64,000 nucleotides of DNA from Rapana venosa (GCA_028751875.1 CM054134.1:67695839-67759838), one strand, 5' to 3'. Shown: positions 22,148 through 30,132, counted from the first letter of the stretch. The notes: generated by a model not told the origin, from the sequence alone. Numbers and translations: made by a program.

Positions 22148-22617
22148 ACACATACACACATCCATCAATTCTGGTAATTATCTTTGTTTCAATGTTTTGT
22201 TCTTGTTTTAGAAGGATGGATGGGTGGAGATTAAATTTTGGGGGGGTGGCAGTTTGGTGGGAGGATGCCTCTTCATTTTAATTTTCTAGATGATTTTTAC
22301 TTTTTTGAAAGAGTAACATCACACGTTGCCCAAGAGCTCAACCAGGAAGGAAGAAATTTCTCTGTGCCAACCTGAAACCAGAAACTTTTTGTATAGATGT
22401 ACACAGTCTATTCAAAATATTAAAATATGCTCCAGCTTACTCTTCCTTGTTTTAAAATTGTTTTTACAGGCTTGTGAAAGACTAATATGTTATCTGCATC
22501 TCTAAAACAGATTGTGCCTAAACAAACTCTGATCCAGTCATTCTTTTATTTCAGAGTTCTGCCCATGCAAAAGTCGTAACAGATGCCACCATCACCTTAT
22601 CAGACATGAGAAAGTGA
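5827..22617 (+). CDS. STAMBP: STAMBP (AMSH) JAMM deubiquitinase, complete nine-exon gene
   Basis: Coding exons: 5827-6032, 12890-12965, 13610-13702, 14340-14710, 16912-17140, 17878-18015, 19252-19364, 21974-22073, 22555-22617. The phases join to 1389 nt, 462 residues plus TGA. Family knowledge: AMSH is a zinc metalloprotease that cleaves K63-linked ubiquitin chains on endosomal cargo and works with ESCRT-0 (STAM) and ESCRT-III. Seen here: a USP8-dimerisation/MIT-like N-terminal domain (about residues 10-115), a charged coiled coil (about 120-200), a STAM-SH3-binding-like motif PIPDRSTKP (266-274), and a C-terminal MPN/JAMM domain with E316, H371, H373 and D384 for the catalytic zinc and H386, C426, H432 and H434 for the second zinc. 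Vertebrate AMSH is about 424 residues; the extra length is in the linker. Exon calls are by eye but mutually consistent. Paralogue STAMBPL1 is an alternative name, but invertebrates usually have one gene. Confidence 0.93.
6205..6291. repeat. CT microsatellite followed by poly-C
   Basis: Short CTGT repeats, then CT repeats, then about 21 consecutive C (6259-6279). Confidence 0.95.
6494..6527. repeat. 34-base poly-G tract
   Basis: One of the longest homopolymers in the window. It lies on the transcribed-sense strand of STAMBP intron 1, so the pre-mRNA would carry the G run. Confidence 0.95.
6610..6646. repeat. CT microsatellite, left border of ORF element copy 1
   Basis: CT run ending directly at CGGATGCGGTGACGGGACG, where the composition changes sharply to a GC-richer, coding-like stretch. 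Confidence 0.9.
6647..7859 (+). mobile_element. Unrecognised ORF-bearing element, copy 1
   Basis: This roughly 1.2 kb block is bounded on both sides by CT microsatellites. It holds a 5' leader, one long ORF broken by a single frame change (see 6724-7631), and a 3' region with AATAAA near 7821 ending in tandem TGTCAAAT-like repeats, as LINE 3' ends often do. I see no reverse transcriptase. A diverged second copy occurs at 15940-16735. It could be a retrotransposon ORF1-type unit or a non-autonomous retroposon; I do not recognise the family by name. Confidence 0.55.
6724..7631 (+). pseudogene. Orphan ORF with one frame break (about 302 codons)
   Basis: The frame starting at ATG 6724 ([18 protein letters not shown], then [19 protein letters not shown]) runs into YYRKK near 6930. 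The coding sense then continues one frame over ([19 protein letters not shown]) and stays open to TGA at 7629-7631. The break falls in AAGAAACCCC and looks like loss of one A. It is not a canonical slippery heptamer, so mutation is likelier than programmed shifting. The N-terminal block and the basic TPxQxRRDxxR block recur in copy 2. I recall similar repetitive, unnamed ORFs in invertebrate genomes but cannot assign a function. Confidence 0.55.
7860..7919. repeat. CT microsatellite, right border of ORF element copy 1
   Basis: 60 bases of CT repeat directly after the element's 3' repeats. Confidence 0.95.
8248..8329 (+). mobile_element. SINE family A, 3' fragment
   Basis: CCGCATACACACGGGGACTG through AAAAGCACATAAGTGCTTAT and the AATAAA-rich tail. 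Only the last 80 bases of the family are present. Confidence 0.7.
9311..10614 (-). pseudogene. LINE reverse transcriptase domain, broken
   Basis: It contains [39 protein letters not shown], then (in another frame) the YADDSQ active site near 9630 and [20 protein letters not shown] with VKYLGVV. These are non-LTR RT blocks in the correct order. The N-terminal codons of the 257-residue open stretch (10551-10614) derive from an inserted LINE tail rather than from this element. Confidence 0.85.
10551..10612 (+). mobile_element. LINE 3' tail nested antisense in the LINE
   Basis: CACTTTGATTTG through GATATAACGCTATATAAATT and ATT repeats matches the 3' terminus of this same LINE family, but on the opposite strand. 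It separates the region between the endonuclease and the RT. No clear target duplication is visible. Confidence 0.75.
10787..11720 (-). pseudogene. LINE apurinic/apyrimidinic endonuclease domain, broken
   Basis: Minus-strand reading gives CLLNAQSV followed by [10 protein letters not shown], then in another frame [11 protein letters not shown], a [12 protein letters not shown] block and [11 protein letters not shown]. These are the expected order of endonuclease motifs (N, E, GDFN, SDH). A frame change lies near 11520. This domain nicks the target DNA in non-LTR elements. The copy is inactive as read. Confidence 0.8.
12890..12965 (+). CDS. STAMBP: STAMBP exon 2 (coding)
   Basis: Acceptor TTTGTTTCAG, donor GTAAGA. 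It encodes residues 69-94, including [13 protein letters not shown], which continues the helical domain directly from exon 1 (ITLFVEKLP across the junction, as in vertebrate AMSH). The preceding intron is 6.9 kb and holds the small ORF element and the antisense LINE. Confidence 0.93.
13610..13702 (+). CDS. STAMBP: STAMBP exon 3 (coding)
   Basis: Acceptor CTTTCCTGCCAG, donor GTATGT, 31 codons in phase 0. It encodes residues 95-125 ([20 protein letters not shown]), the end of the helical domain and the start of the coiled coil. Confidence 0.92.
14161..14232. repeat. CA microsatellite
   Basis: CA repeats with TACA interruptions, in the intron just before STAMBP exon 4. Confidence 0.95.
14340..14710 (+). 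CDS. STAMBP: STAMBP exon 4 (coding): coiled coil and linker
   Basis: Acceptor TCATCCTTTCAG, donor GTAGGA. It encodes residues 126-249: a long Glu/Gln/Arg/Lys-rich coiled coil ([20 protein letters not shown] and onward), then a Ser/Pro/Ala linker. It is the longest exon. A CA microsatellite (14161-14232) sits about 110 bases upstream of the acceptor. Confidence 0.92.
15300..15396 (+). mobile_element. LINE 3' tail fragment, partly duplicated
   Basis: GATAACGCTATATAATGCTT is followed by a second, complete tail (GATTTGTTTTTACAAGATAT, AACACTATATAAATTCCATT, then ATT repeats). Same family as 8545-12620. Confidence 0.65.
15680..15849 (+). mobile_element. LINE 3' UTR fragment
   Basis: It matches the last ~160 bases of the LINE copy at 55600-56715: GTATGTGTATGTACATTTGA, then TTGTTAATTG, then the conserved tail ending in ATT repeats. 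Heavily 5'-truncated insertion. Confidence 0.65.
15851..15907. repeat. CT microsatellite
   Basis: CT run after the LINE tail and upstream of ORF element copy 2. Confidence 0.95.
15940..16735 (+). mobile_element. Unrecognised ORF-bearing element, diverged copy 2
   Basis: It lies in the STAMBP intron before exon 5, again between CT microsatellites. From 16001 it encodes [18 protein letters not shown], then [19 protein letters not shown], aligning block by block with copy 1 (MSVTGLP..., [19 protein letters not shown]). In the same frame after one stop comes [19 protein letters not shown], aligning with [17 protein letters not shown]. Its 3' part (TGTACCTGACCCACCGTCAC) also resembles copy 1 near 7720 (TGTACATACCACCACTGCC). 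Borders are approximate. Confidence 0.5.
16001..16250 (+). pseudogene. Degenerate second copy of the orphan ORF
   Basis: One frame from ATG 16001 carries both conserved blocks, with in-frame stops at about 16156 and 16247. The downstream stretch 16380-16560 also looks anciently coding but has several stops. This is an older, dead copy relative to 6724-7631. Confidence 0.5.
16733..16822. repeat. CT microsatellite upstream of STAMBP exon 5
   Basis: 90 bases of CT repeat, about 90 bases before the NAGNAG acceptor. Confidence 0.95.
16912..17140 (+). CDS. STAMBP: STAMBP exon 5 (coding): STAM-binding motif and start of JAMM domain
   Basis: The acceptor reads TGTGCAGCAG, a NAGNAG pair. Using 16912 or 16915 changes the product by one serine without a frameshift. 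It encodes residues 249-325: a proline-rich stretch, PIPDRSTKP resembling the SH3-binding motif of AMSH, then [11 protein letters not shown] and [11 protein letters not shown] carrying the catalytic glutamate E316. Donor GTAAGA. Confidence 0.93.
17517..17690. repeat. Imperfect CTACACTATG/CCACA minisatellite
   Basis: Irregular repeats of CTACACTATGCTAC-like units passing into CACCACACCACAC. A TTGACTTGAC-type LINE 3' end lies just upstream (17480-17512). Confidence 0.8.
17878..18015 (+). CDS. STAMBP: STAMBP exon 6 (coding): JAMM domain
   Basis: Acceptor TGTGTTTTGCAG, donor GTTAGT. It encodes residues 326-371 ([18 protein letters not shown], then DLITLGWIH), ending exactly on the first catalytic histidine (H371). 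The intron therefore cuts the HxH zinc motif. Confidence 0.95.
18950..19125 (-). mobile_element. SINE family A, 3' half
   Basis: The minus strand carries the tail (reverse of TTTTATTTTGAGGATAATGA and AAGTACTCATGTGC) and the body to about CAAGATGTTCTGTGTG. The tRNA head is missing. Confidence 0.75.
19252..19364 (+). CDS. STAMBP: STAMBP exon 7 (coding): JAMM core
   Basis: Acceptor TTATGTTGCAG, donor GTAAGT. It encodes residues 372-409: [17 protein letters not shown] completes the H-x-H-P-x10-D zinc signature (H373, D384) and supplies H386 of the second zinc site. [10 protein letters not shown] follows. Confidence 0.96.
19434..20146. mobile_element. piggyBac-type MITE, copy 1, with TTAA flanks
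   Basis: The 713-base element is flanked by TTAA at 19430-19433 and 20147-20150. The ends are CCACTAGACTGCCC and, reversed, CCTCTTAACTGCCC (11 of 14 match). Near the left end lie two short palindromes built on GGAAATTTTCC. No coding sequence. A second copy, 37781-39160, aligns along its whole length apart from a nested LINE, which fixes both borders. TTAA target choice plus CC-starting inverted repeats is the piggyBac signature. Confidence 0.8.
20320..20690 (-). mobile_element. tRNA-derived SINE, family C, with shared 3' module
   Basis: On the minus strand: head GCTATAGCCAAGTGATTAGG and B box GGGTTTGAATCTC, body with ATCTCCCAGGTCAACTTCAA and GATCCCATAATTCATGTCAG, then the module ending at CTCACCAGTGGTGAACAGTG. 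Another copy is at 21330-21720. Confidence 0.75.
21330..21720 (+). mobile_element. tRNA-derived SINE, family C
   Basis: Head CACTATAGCCGAGTGGTTAA, B box TGGATTCGAATCA, body ATCTCCCAGATCAACTTTAA and TGTTAAAGATCCCGAGATTT, ending before a GA repeat. The tRNA-like head is well preserved. Confidence 0.75.
21974..22073 (+). CDS. STAMBP: STAMBP exon 8 (coding): second zinc site
   Basis: Acceptor TTGTTCCTTGCAG, donor GTAATT. It encodes residues 409-442, including [16 protein letters not shown], whose C-x5-H-x-H ligands (C426, H432, H434) form the structural zinc site that AMSH-type JAMM enzymes have in addition to the catalytic one. Confidence 0.94.
22110..22143. repeat. CT microsatellite
   Basis: CT run just downstream of STAMBP exon 8. 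Confidence 0.9.
22555..22617 (+). CDS. STAMBP: STAMBP exon 9 (coding): C-terminus and stop
   Basis: Acceptor TTTTATTTCAG. It encodes the last 20 residues ([14 protein letters not shown] and stop TGA at 22615-22617), aligning with the short C-terminal strand of vertebrate AMSH. Confidence 0.92.
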   Translation, partial: SSAHAKVVTDATITLSDMRK

Positions 22618-22934
22618 AGGCCTGAGTCTGGGATTATGTGTGAAAATGAGGACCAGCAAATGTGTTTGAGAAGAAAGGAGGTTTTTACAGTATATATGTG
22701 TATATATATCATGATATATTATACATTAACATTTTGCAGTTTGTGATAATATGTAAGTCAGTTATCTTGTTTAATTTTTTTTTCAAAAAAGCAAATAATG
22801 AAGGGAAAGTATCTGGTTATGTGTTAAATTTCCTTGTTTTATAATCATCCTCTTCTCTCTCTACTCTGCATTCCTTCATTGGATGAGATAAGTAGCCCCT
22901 GGTCTTTTCCTGTGCTTGTATTTCTCAAGAGGTC

Positions 22935-23215
22935 TGTTCACTGACCACAGCTGACAACTTCAGAGCAGCTCATTTTTTGTACAGGATGCATGCTGGGTGT
23001 TTTCTTGTTTCGATAACCCACCGAATGCCAACATGAAGTAGGGGATCTTTAACATGCATGTTTGATTTTTTGCATGTGTCCATACACAAAGAGAATTAAG
23101 GTACTGGCAGGTCTGCACTTTGAGTTGACCATGGAGATCATTAAAGTCCCCACCCTTGATTTACCAAGATTCGAAACCACAACTTCGTGGACTCATGGAA
23201 TTGAAGTCAAATGAC
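22935..23215 (-). mobile_element. tRNA-derived SINE, family C, truncated
   Basis: It matches 20320-20690 (GATCTTTAACATGCATGTTT, GCACTTTGAGTTGACCATGG, then the head-proximal ATTCGAAACCACAACTTCGT). It lies in the likely 3' UTR or immediate downstream flank of STAMBP. Confidence 0.65.
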
Positions 23216-23491
23216 TGTTCCTTTTCTTTAATGGAATATATTCTTACTGGAGGGGTTGATTTTACAGAACATCTTTTAAATTAAATGTGTTAAAGAGCAG
23301 ATAACATCCTTCTTAACTGTCTGAAAATGGGGTGTGTGCTTCATTTTTTCTTAACATTTGTTTGTATGTTTCAATTTTAAGATATATATTTTCTTCTTTT
23401 TTGTCTAGTTTTTTACCTGTACTTTATGTAGATATTTAGACAATATCTTCATGGCAATAAGGGCTGGATGATCAATCCATTAGTGTGAGTT

Positions 23492-23537
23492 AATAAAATC
23501 TTCAGGACCAGTGTTTGAACACAAGAGCTTTAATAAA
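23492..23537 (+). terminator. Candidate STAMBP polyadenylation signals
   Basis: AATAAA occurs at 23492-23497 and 23532-23537, about 0.9 kb after the stop codon. They are the first perfect hexamers I noticed downstream. Weak evidence, since AT-rich DNA yields such hexamers by chance. Confidence 0.25.
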
Positions 23538-23705
23538 ACATTGATATAGATTTTCCAGTGCCTCTACTTAACTCAAGCACATTGAGTTTGTGTTTCCATA
23601 CATGTGCAAGAAACAAGACATTCATGTTAACATGGCCAACATCAACACTGAACACTAAGTTTCCCATCAGCAGCTTGGGGCCTCTTCTTCCCCCCACCCC
23701 CACCC

Positions 23706-23800
23706 CCCTTGGCTACAGCTCCAAGGTTTACCAGTGGTGAGATTTTTATGTCTGCGACTGTTTTTGCCCACTGTTAAGGTAGCCACATTCCAACTTTGGG
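23706..23800 (-). repeat. Shared SINE 3' module, isolated copy
   Basis: GGCTACAGCTCCAAGGTTTA through ACTGTTAAGGTAGCCACATT and CCAACTTTGGGGATG. It is one of several copies not accompanied by a recognisable tRNA head. Confidence 0.6.
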
Positions 23801-23939
23801 GATGGTCTCTTCTGATTGATAGACTTTGGTGGCCTGACATTAATCGCTTTCTGTGAGCTCTTAACTCTGAGAGAATGATGTAGCCTAAGTGTGGCTGTGT
23901 ATAATGTGATGAGATTAAGACGGTTGCTTGAGAGAACCA

Positions 23940-26540
23940 GCACTGGGCCATCAAGAAAAATAAAGCAGTAAACAAAACCAAGCAAATGAACAAACCATTG
24001 CCTAGTATGCAGTCTCCTAAAATAGAATTGTCAAAGCTTCAAGGTGGAAAAATTGTCGTTATTCATGTAACCATAAACCCAAAGATGTTGGAAGTCTTTG
24101 CAGATCGGACTTGAAGGCCTTATTAGGGTAACACAAAACTCTTGTTGTATCATTTCCAATCATACACCTGCCCAGTAATAGATCAGTACAGCTTAGAGTT
24201 GCTTTGTGTGTTTGTCCTTTTTTTCCTACCATTGATCAGTTCATGCTTTAATTATCACTCTGGTGTACAATGATTGCCAGAGTGCATCTTGTCATGTTTG
24301 TACAGGACAGAGACGAATTGTGTGTGTGTGAGAGCGTGCATGTGCTCTATAAGTATAACAGAGGAAATGCAAGAAAGGATCAGTGAGGCCATTTGTTTGA
24401 ATCTTGGCAGCAGTTGGTTATCCTGTTGAGGATAAAGGTTTTCCCTTTCTGTGTGTATGCTGTGTAGCCTGCATTCTAAAACTCTCATGCAGATATGAAT
24501 GCTAAAGATTGAGGTGTGCTAGCTAAAAATTTGTTAAGTTTTCACCTTTAAACATTATGTAGGTTACAAAAACCCAAACATCACTGTATGTACCATCGAT
24601 GAAAGTGGAACATGTGACAACCATTATTTAACTGGTTGACAATCATCACAGCTTTAGTTTGCTTGAAAGTTGCATATACACACAGAATGACTCTGGAAAG
24701 TGCAGCTTGCAAATAAAAAGAAGTCTTTTATTCTTTCTTTTTTTTTACAACTGATAACAAAAAAATCCCCCAGAATGAGGTTTTCCAGCAGAGCTTATTG
24801 TCATTTTCTGCTCAGAAGTATTTTTCTGATGTTTTGGTGGGAAAAGTATAATAATTATTTACACATTTCAAGTTTTCTAATATTCTCAATAAAAAATTTT
24901 AAAATACTGGTCACAACCTCAGAGAAGAGAGCCCTTGCTACTGCAAGCCTATTAAGTTATATCTGGTGCCAGAGGCACTCATTTCAGATTGGTCATTCTC
25001 TTCATGCTAAGTACCTAACCCAGTACAAACATACAAGAAAGAAAATTTAAAATACTGTGTTTACTCAGATGATTTTGTTCAAGAAAGAAGAAAAGAAACA
25101 ATTGCATTTCAGGCCAAAATCTCACACTGTATGATTTCCTTTTTAGGATGAAATTGGTAGAATAGACAGGATTTGTGACATGTTGCATACAAGGTTAGTG
25201 ATGTTTTAGTGTTCTTATGCAAGTTTTTATTCAGAAATAAAAACAATGAACATGAAGTTTGTACATATTCTAATTTGTTGTTTAATAGTTTGTTAAATGA
25301 GATCTATAATGAGAAAAAGTTTGCTTTTGAAATGAAACTGATTGTGAACGGCTCTGTTGACTTTTCTTTTATATTATAAAACTGCTGTGCATTGTTGCTT
25401 TGCTGTGTATGTATGTTGTATATAAATATACGTTTGGAGATTTTTGTGTATGTTGGGTTGTTTTTTCATTGTCTTTCACTGTTTTATTGTCTTTCACTAT
25501 GTCGGTCCTTAAGGATGTCCTCTGGTTATTTGTACTCTCTGTCTCTCTCTCTGTCTCCATCTCTCTCTATCTGTATTTATGTTTTTATCCATATTTGTAT
25601 TTTGAGTATCTGTCTTTATCTTTATTGTGCAAATAAAAATCCAAACTTGTTGAAGGTGCTTATAATCTTCATGCAAAATTTGAAATATGTACTTGTTGAA
25701 TTCATTCAGAGTTATTCAGCACTGCTCTTCATGCTATAACATGGATATGTCATTTTAACTATATGTGATTATTATTTTTGAAAAAAATAAATCCAGTAAT
25801 GTCATAATCATTAAAGCTCTGTTTTGTGTGTGCGTGCATGTGTGTGTGTGTGTGCACATGACATTGTGTGTGTGTGTTTTGTTACCAAACAGTTCTCGTT
25901 ATTTTGCTGTTCCTTATCCAAACAATTTTTCCATTATAATTTTGAAAACTATCGTTTTTATTTTATACAAGTTGAAAATAAAAGAAGATCACAACTAAAC
26001 TTACAAGTGATTGTCTTGTGCCCTCAGTACCAACAGCAGTTTGTTGTGGGCTTTCCCCTTCAATTCAAATGAAGATGTAAAGTAACATTCACAGGTATAG
26101 GTTTCACCCTGTAGGTCAGTTTATGCTTACTTTCCAAAACTGACTGTTGTAATTCATCACTCACTGGCTGCCCACATAAACTGTTCACACCTCTCCATAT
26201 TCAAATAATACAAATCAGAGCATTGTAAAGTGAACTGCACTGGTTTCATGTTCCACAAAGAATCGAATATGAGTCCTAATTCTGTCTTCTTTTTTGGGGG
26301 AACAATAATCTTGATATATTTTTCTGAACCACTAAACATTTATGTACCATCAGAATCCCTCCAACTGGCTGACAGCAGGATTTGGCAAGTTTCTATACCA
26401 CACACACACACACACGCTTCTCTCTGTCTGTCTCTCTCTCCCTCTCTCTCTCTCTCTGGGATTAGAATATTGTTCACTGAATGACAAGACATGTTTTTCA
26501 TAGGTCGTCAACATTTGCAATTACTTTGTTAAATTCCTAG
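23940..26540. other. Intergenic stretch without recognised genes
   Basis: AT-rich sequence with short CT, GT and CA tracts. Open frames here are short and of low complexity, and I see no domain or splice pattern that would support a gene. Confidence 0.5.
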
Positions 26541-26547
26541 TTAATTA

Positions 26548-26922
26548 ATGACCTTGGGGTGTGTTTTTTACAGCTGTTTTCAATGTCTTTTCTCATGGAA
26601 TCTATTAAAAATGTTACCAAGGAAAGCTTTCATAGCATCAAATCAAATGAAAGGACTTCATGTACACAGTTTCTCTGCTAAACTGGCAGTTAGCACTCTG
26701 CTGTTTATAATGCTTATGGCAGGAGTCAAACCAAATCCTGGTCCATCACCTGGTGAGGGAGAGACAAACAGTAAATGTGGTGATGATGATCACACATCAC
26801 ATACAAGTAGCAGGAATTTTCAACAGCAATTTGATTGCATGTTAAGTTCCTTTTTTTTTTTTAACTGTTTCCACACATATATTTGTTTGGACTCAAACTT
26901 GTATAAAACAGATAAAAGGTAA
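26548..26922 (+). pseudogene. Retroelement ORF start with 2A-like motif
   Basis: The open frame contains KLAVSTLLFIMLMAGVKPNP followed by GPS: a hydrophobic stretch running into G-V-K-P-N-P-G-P. This resembles the hydrophobic, 2A-like NPGP leaders described at the N-terminus of non-LTR retrotransposon ORFs in marine invertebrates. The key NPGP is intact, but the upstream D-x-E positions are changed. After about 50 more residues the reading fades into poly-T. Probably a fragment of a LINE ORF. Confidence 0.5.
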
Positions 26923-27379
26923 ATTTTAACGCAAGTGATATTTACATTCAGTTTCTACGTTGAATTCATGAGTGTGCATTCTTGCTTATAAAGCATACGG
27001 CATCACGTTTTTAAGACATGTGATGAATTGTACATTCATTTAATCTATCATAGTGTTGGAATTTCACTCTTCAAGTGTGCCTTTTTTGTAGGCTAGAGTA
27101 GAGTGGCTTTTGTTTATTAAAGATTATTTGTGGAGGGTTACAGTGCATAAGTTTTAGTTATGTAAGCTTGATGTTTCTTCTTCAAGTGCGTGTGATTGTA
27201 TTGAGGCTGATAGAGTGAAAGTCTGTTAGTTGTTGAGTGGTCATATTAACTGATCTCATTTGATGAATGGTGTCTGGTGCATAAGTTTATGTTATGTAAG
27301 ACTAATTGATTTGTTGTTTTTGACAAGGCATTAGCGCTTATGGATTTGTAGTTACAAGGTATTTCACCCCTGTAGAAAG

Positions 27380-27735
27380 TGAAAAGTCTGTGCAGATATT
27401 CCAGCAGGTGGTTACGATCCCATTTGGGCCAAAAACTTTCCCCCATCCATTAGACCATGAATGGTGGTCTGGGTGCTAGTCTTTCTGATGAGACAATAAA
27501 TTGAGGTCCCATGTGTTACATAAAATTATTTTGTGCATATAAAAGAACCTACAGCAACAGGAGAGGTGTCTGGCAAGATTCTGTAGGAAAAAAGTCACTC
27601 TGACAGATGGGAAAAAAAATAATGGGTGGTGCTGCTCTTGTGGTGACGCACACTCCCCAGAGAGAGCAGCCCAAATTTCATGCAGAGAAATCTGCCATGA
27701 CTAAAAGTGGTATGAAAATGAAAAAAAAAAAATGA
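27380..27735 (+). mobile_element. tRNA-derived SINE, family B
   Basis: It shares TTAGACCATGAATGGTGGTC, GATGAGACAATAAATTGAGG, GGTGGTGCTGCTCTTGTGGT and CCCAAATTTCATGCAGAGAA with the longer copy at 52570-52985. The 5' head is degraded here. Confidence 0.75.
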
Positions 27736-27861
27736 AAAGGCTTACATAAATTCCACACATTACTAATATTATGATTATTATCATTATTTATTACTTATTA
27801 TTATCATATAAATCAAGCGGAAACTGCACAGCTTCCCACCCTTAAGAAGCCCAAAGTACTA

Positions 27862-27945
27862 AGGAGTAGGCCATTGTGTGCTGGAGGGAAGGATGACAAA
27901 ATTTACATTTATTAGGCCTAGCCTCAAAATAAAAGGCACGCTAAA
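27862..27945 (+). mobile_element. SINE family A fragment
   Basis: AGGAGTAGGCCATTGTGTGC with GATGACAAAATTTACA, then an AATAAAAGG tail. Internal and end pieces only. Confidence 0.5.
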
Positions 27946-28159
27946 GCTTACTGTTGGATTGGACTTCCCACACTATATGGAACGCTTAGTATGAACAGAA
28001 TTTTAGATGTTTCATTTTCATTTCATTTCATGTCAACTAACAGCCCCACCAATCATAGACACATTATCAGGGCTCTCATTCAGCTCAATTCCAAATCTTA
28101 CATCAACAGCCACCTTAAAACACCAGTTCTCCAAGAAAGCAAATGCCATCAACCTGAAA

Positions 28160-29076
28160 AAGACACTATTTGCATAACTATTTTATTGAGAAATCATGGC
28201 TGATGCACTGGAACATCATGAAGGATCAGTCAGCATTGGTGGCAGAACAATCACAAACCTCCGCTTCGCAGATGACATTGATGGAATAGCAGGATCAGAA
28301 AAAGAGCTTGCCAGCCTAACAGAACACTTGAATAAGGCCTCCAAAACATACGGCATGGAAATCAGTGCAGAGAAGACCAAACTGATGACTAATAACACCA
28401 ACGGCATTAGCACTGATATCAGGGTTAATGACCAGAAGCTGGAAACAGCTCAAAGCTTCAAGTATCTGGGAGCCATTGTATCAGACCAAGGATCCAAGCC
28501 AGAAGTAGTATGCAGGACTGCACAGACAATAACAGCTTTGTCAAACCTAAACACCATCTGGAGAGATAAAAATATCTCACTTATCTCCAAGATCAGACTA
28601 ATGCGCTCCCTTGTCATGTCCATATTTCTGTATGCCTGTGAATCATGGACCCTGACTGCAGATTTGGAGAGAAGAGTACAGGCAGTGGAGATGAGATGCT
28701 TTCGGAGACTCCTTGGCATCTCCTACAAAGACCACATAAGCAACGAAAGCGTGCATAACAGAATCCAGCAAACCATTGGACCCTATGAGAACCCTCTAAT
28801 GATCGTGAAAAAGCGTAAACTTAAATGGTATGGGCATGTCACAAGATCCAAAGGACTTGCAAAGACAGTTTTGCAAGGCACTGTCCAAGGAGGAAGAAGA
28901 AGAGGCAGACCAAGGAAGAGCTGGGAGGATAACATCAGCGAATGGACAGGCCTAGAACTCAACAAAACCCTGAGAAAGGCAGAACAGAGAGAGGAATGGA
29001 GGGAACTGGTTGTTGAGTCTTTGAGGGTGCCCCCACGGTCGGCAGACTACGGGACAGATAGATAGATAGATTTTAT
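28160..29076 (+). mobile_element. RTE-type LINE, 5'-truncated, copy 1
   Basis: The 3' part of an RTE-like reverse transcriptase followed by a GACAGATAGATAGATAGA tail. The open frame 28196-29065 (289 codons) starts in RT block 4-5 (LRFADDIDGIAGSEKEL; the catalytic motif reads FADD) and continues with [32 protein letters not shown], and a basic C-terminus [13 protein letters not shown]. There are no internal stops, suggesting a young insertion; only the 5' portion is missing. A second copy at 38032-38690 is about 97% identical over their overlap. Confidence 0.85.
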
Positions 29077-29480
29077 TCCCTAAGGCAAATTTAAAAAAAA
29101 AAAACAGGTCATGCTGAAGGTACCAGCCATTTCACTTAAAATGACATTACCAAATTACAAAAAGCACAGAAAGACAATAAAGCATTTAAAAACAGTACAA
29201 CAACACAACAAAGTACTTTTTATGCACAAACAGCACTGCATAATAGAGATACTATGCCTATTCTAGACTTTGCAATTTCAGTATCTGGTTGCCAAAACAT
29301 TTTTTGGCAAAATGGCATACACTGTGTCAACAGAATGAAAAGGTAAGACCTACTTGAAAAAAGGCAGAAGATTAGACCATGAAGGCAAAATAAGCAAGAC
29401 AGAGTAGACAGAAACAGGGAAAGAGGACAAAGACAAAAACAATAAAAATGATAGGAAATGGTGGATGTGGCACTGATACA
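29077..29480 (-). mobile_element. 3' end of another LINE, tail-to-tail with the RTE
   Basis: On the minus strand TTGCCTTAGGGAATAAAATC runs into TATC repeats, a typical LINE 3' terminus, and meets the RTE's GATA tail head-on. Upstream minus-strand sequence (to about 29480) is AT-rich 3'-UTR-like; I recognise no protein. Confidence 0.4.
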
Positions 29481-29589
29481 CATGTTTTCTCATCTGAGAT
29501 GTATGTATTTGTTAAACTGTAAAAAGCAGTCATATTCAGATACATTAAAAATAGTTAAATGTCAGCTGTATACAGTATTGCTTAAACTG

Positions 29590-29591
<2 letters not shown>

Positions 29592-29621
<30 letters not shown>
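29592..29621. repeat. CA microsatellite
   Basis: Pure CA repeat in the intergenic region. Confidence 0.95.
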
Positions 29622-29734
29622 TAAATCTTGCCCATATCTGAGACCAGTTTCAGATTTTGAAAAAAACCCAAAAGGGGGAATTAGAGACATTATCACAAAG
29701 AATGACAGTTCGGGGTGGGCAGTTATTAACATTT

Positions 29735-29905
29735 TGTTCCCGTTTATTTATTATTATTTTATATCGAGGATAATGGAATAAGCACTCGTGTGCTTTTTTA
29801 CATCCAGTCACCGTGTATATGCGGTTGTGTAAATTCTGTCATCTGCTCCTACCGGCACACAATGGCCTACTCTTACGAAAAAGCCGAACAGGACACCGCA
29901 CTGTG
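29735..29905 (-). mobile_element. SINE family A, 3' half
   Basis: Reverse of the family tail and body: TATCGAGGATAATGGAATAA, GCACTCGTGTGC, CACAATGGCCTACTCTTACG. It ends about 120 bases before the TMEM94 5' exon. Confidence 0.75.
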
Positions 29906-30027
29906 ACCATCAGACCAAAGTTGTTTCCAGCAGGCTCCGGTGTTTAGGGTCTAGCTTGCTAGCTTCAATCCTAAGTGTCTGACAGTGATTTCCCTTGATT
30001 CACATTTATTTTATTGTGCCCTTTCAG

Positions 30028-30132
30028 AGAACGAAACTGAAGTGTGCTTGAACAATGTGTACTTCTCTGACACGGACAACAACATCACAAACTATCGAAA
30101 TCTGATGGCAGAGGAGTACCTGGTTTGCAATG
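30028..30132 (+). other. TMEM94: TMEM94 5' exon (mostly untranslated), ending in the start codon
   Basis: It begins after a good acceptor (TTGTGCCCTTTCAG) or may extend upstream as the first exon. The donor is GTACAG after 30132. The only frame that joins the next exon in its TMEM94 frame ends here with ATG at 30130-30132, giving [15 protein letters not shown] at 30103-30105 closes that frame upstream. Two upstream ATGs (30055, 30105) make short uORFs, the second crossing the splice junction and overlapping the start. Alternative: an unseen upstream start with a different splice. Confidence 0.6.

Noticed and set aside
29955..30132. N-terminal extension of TMEM94 upstream of the proposed start (reading NETEVCLNNVYFSDTDNN)
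   Set aside because: That frame is open, but it does not join exon 2 in the TMEM94 frame with the visible splice sites: it reads GGG TGA immediately after the junction.
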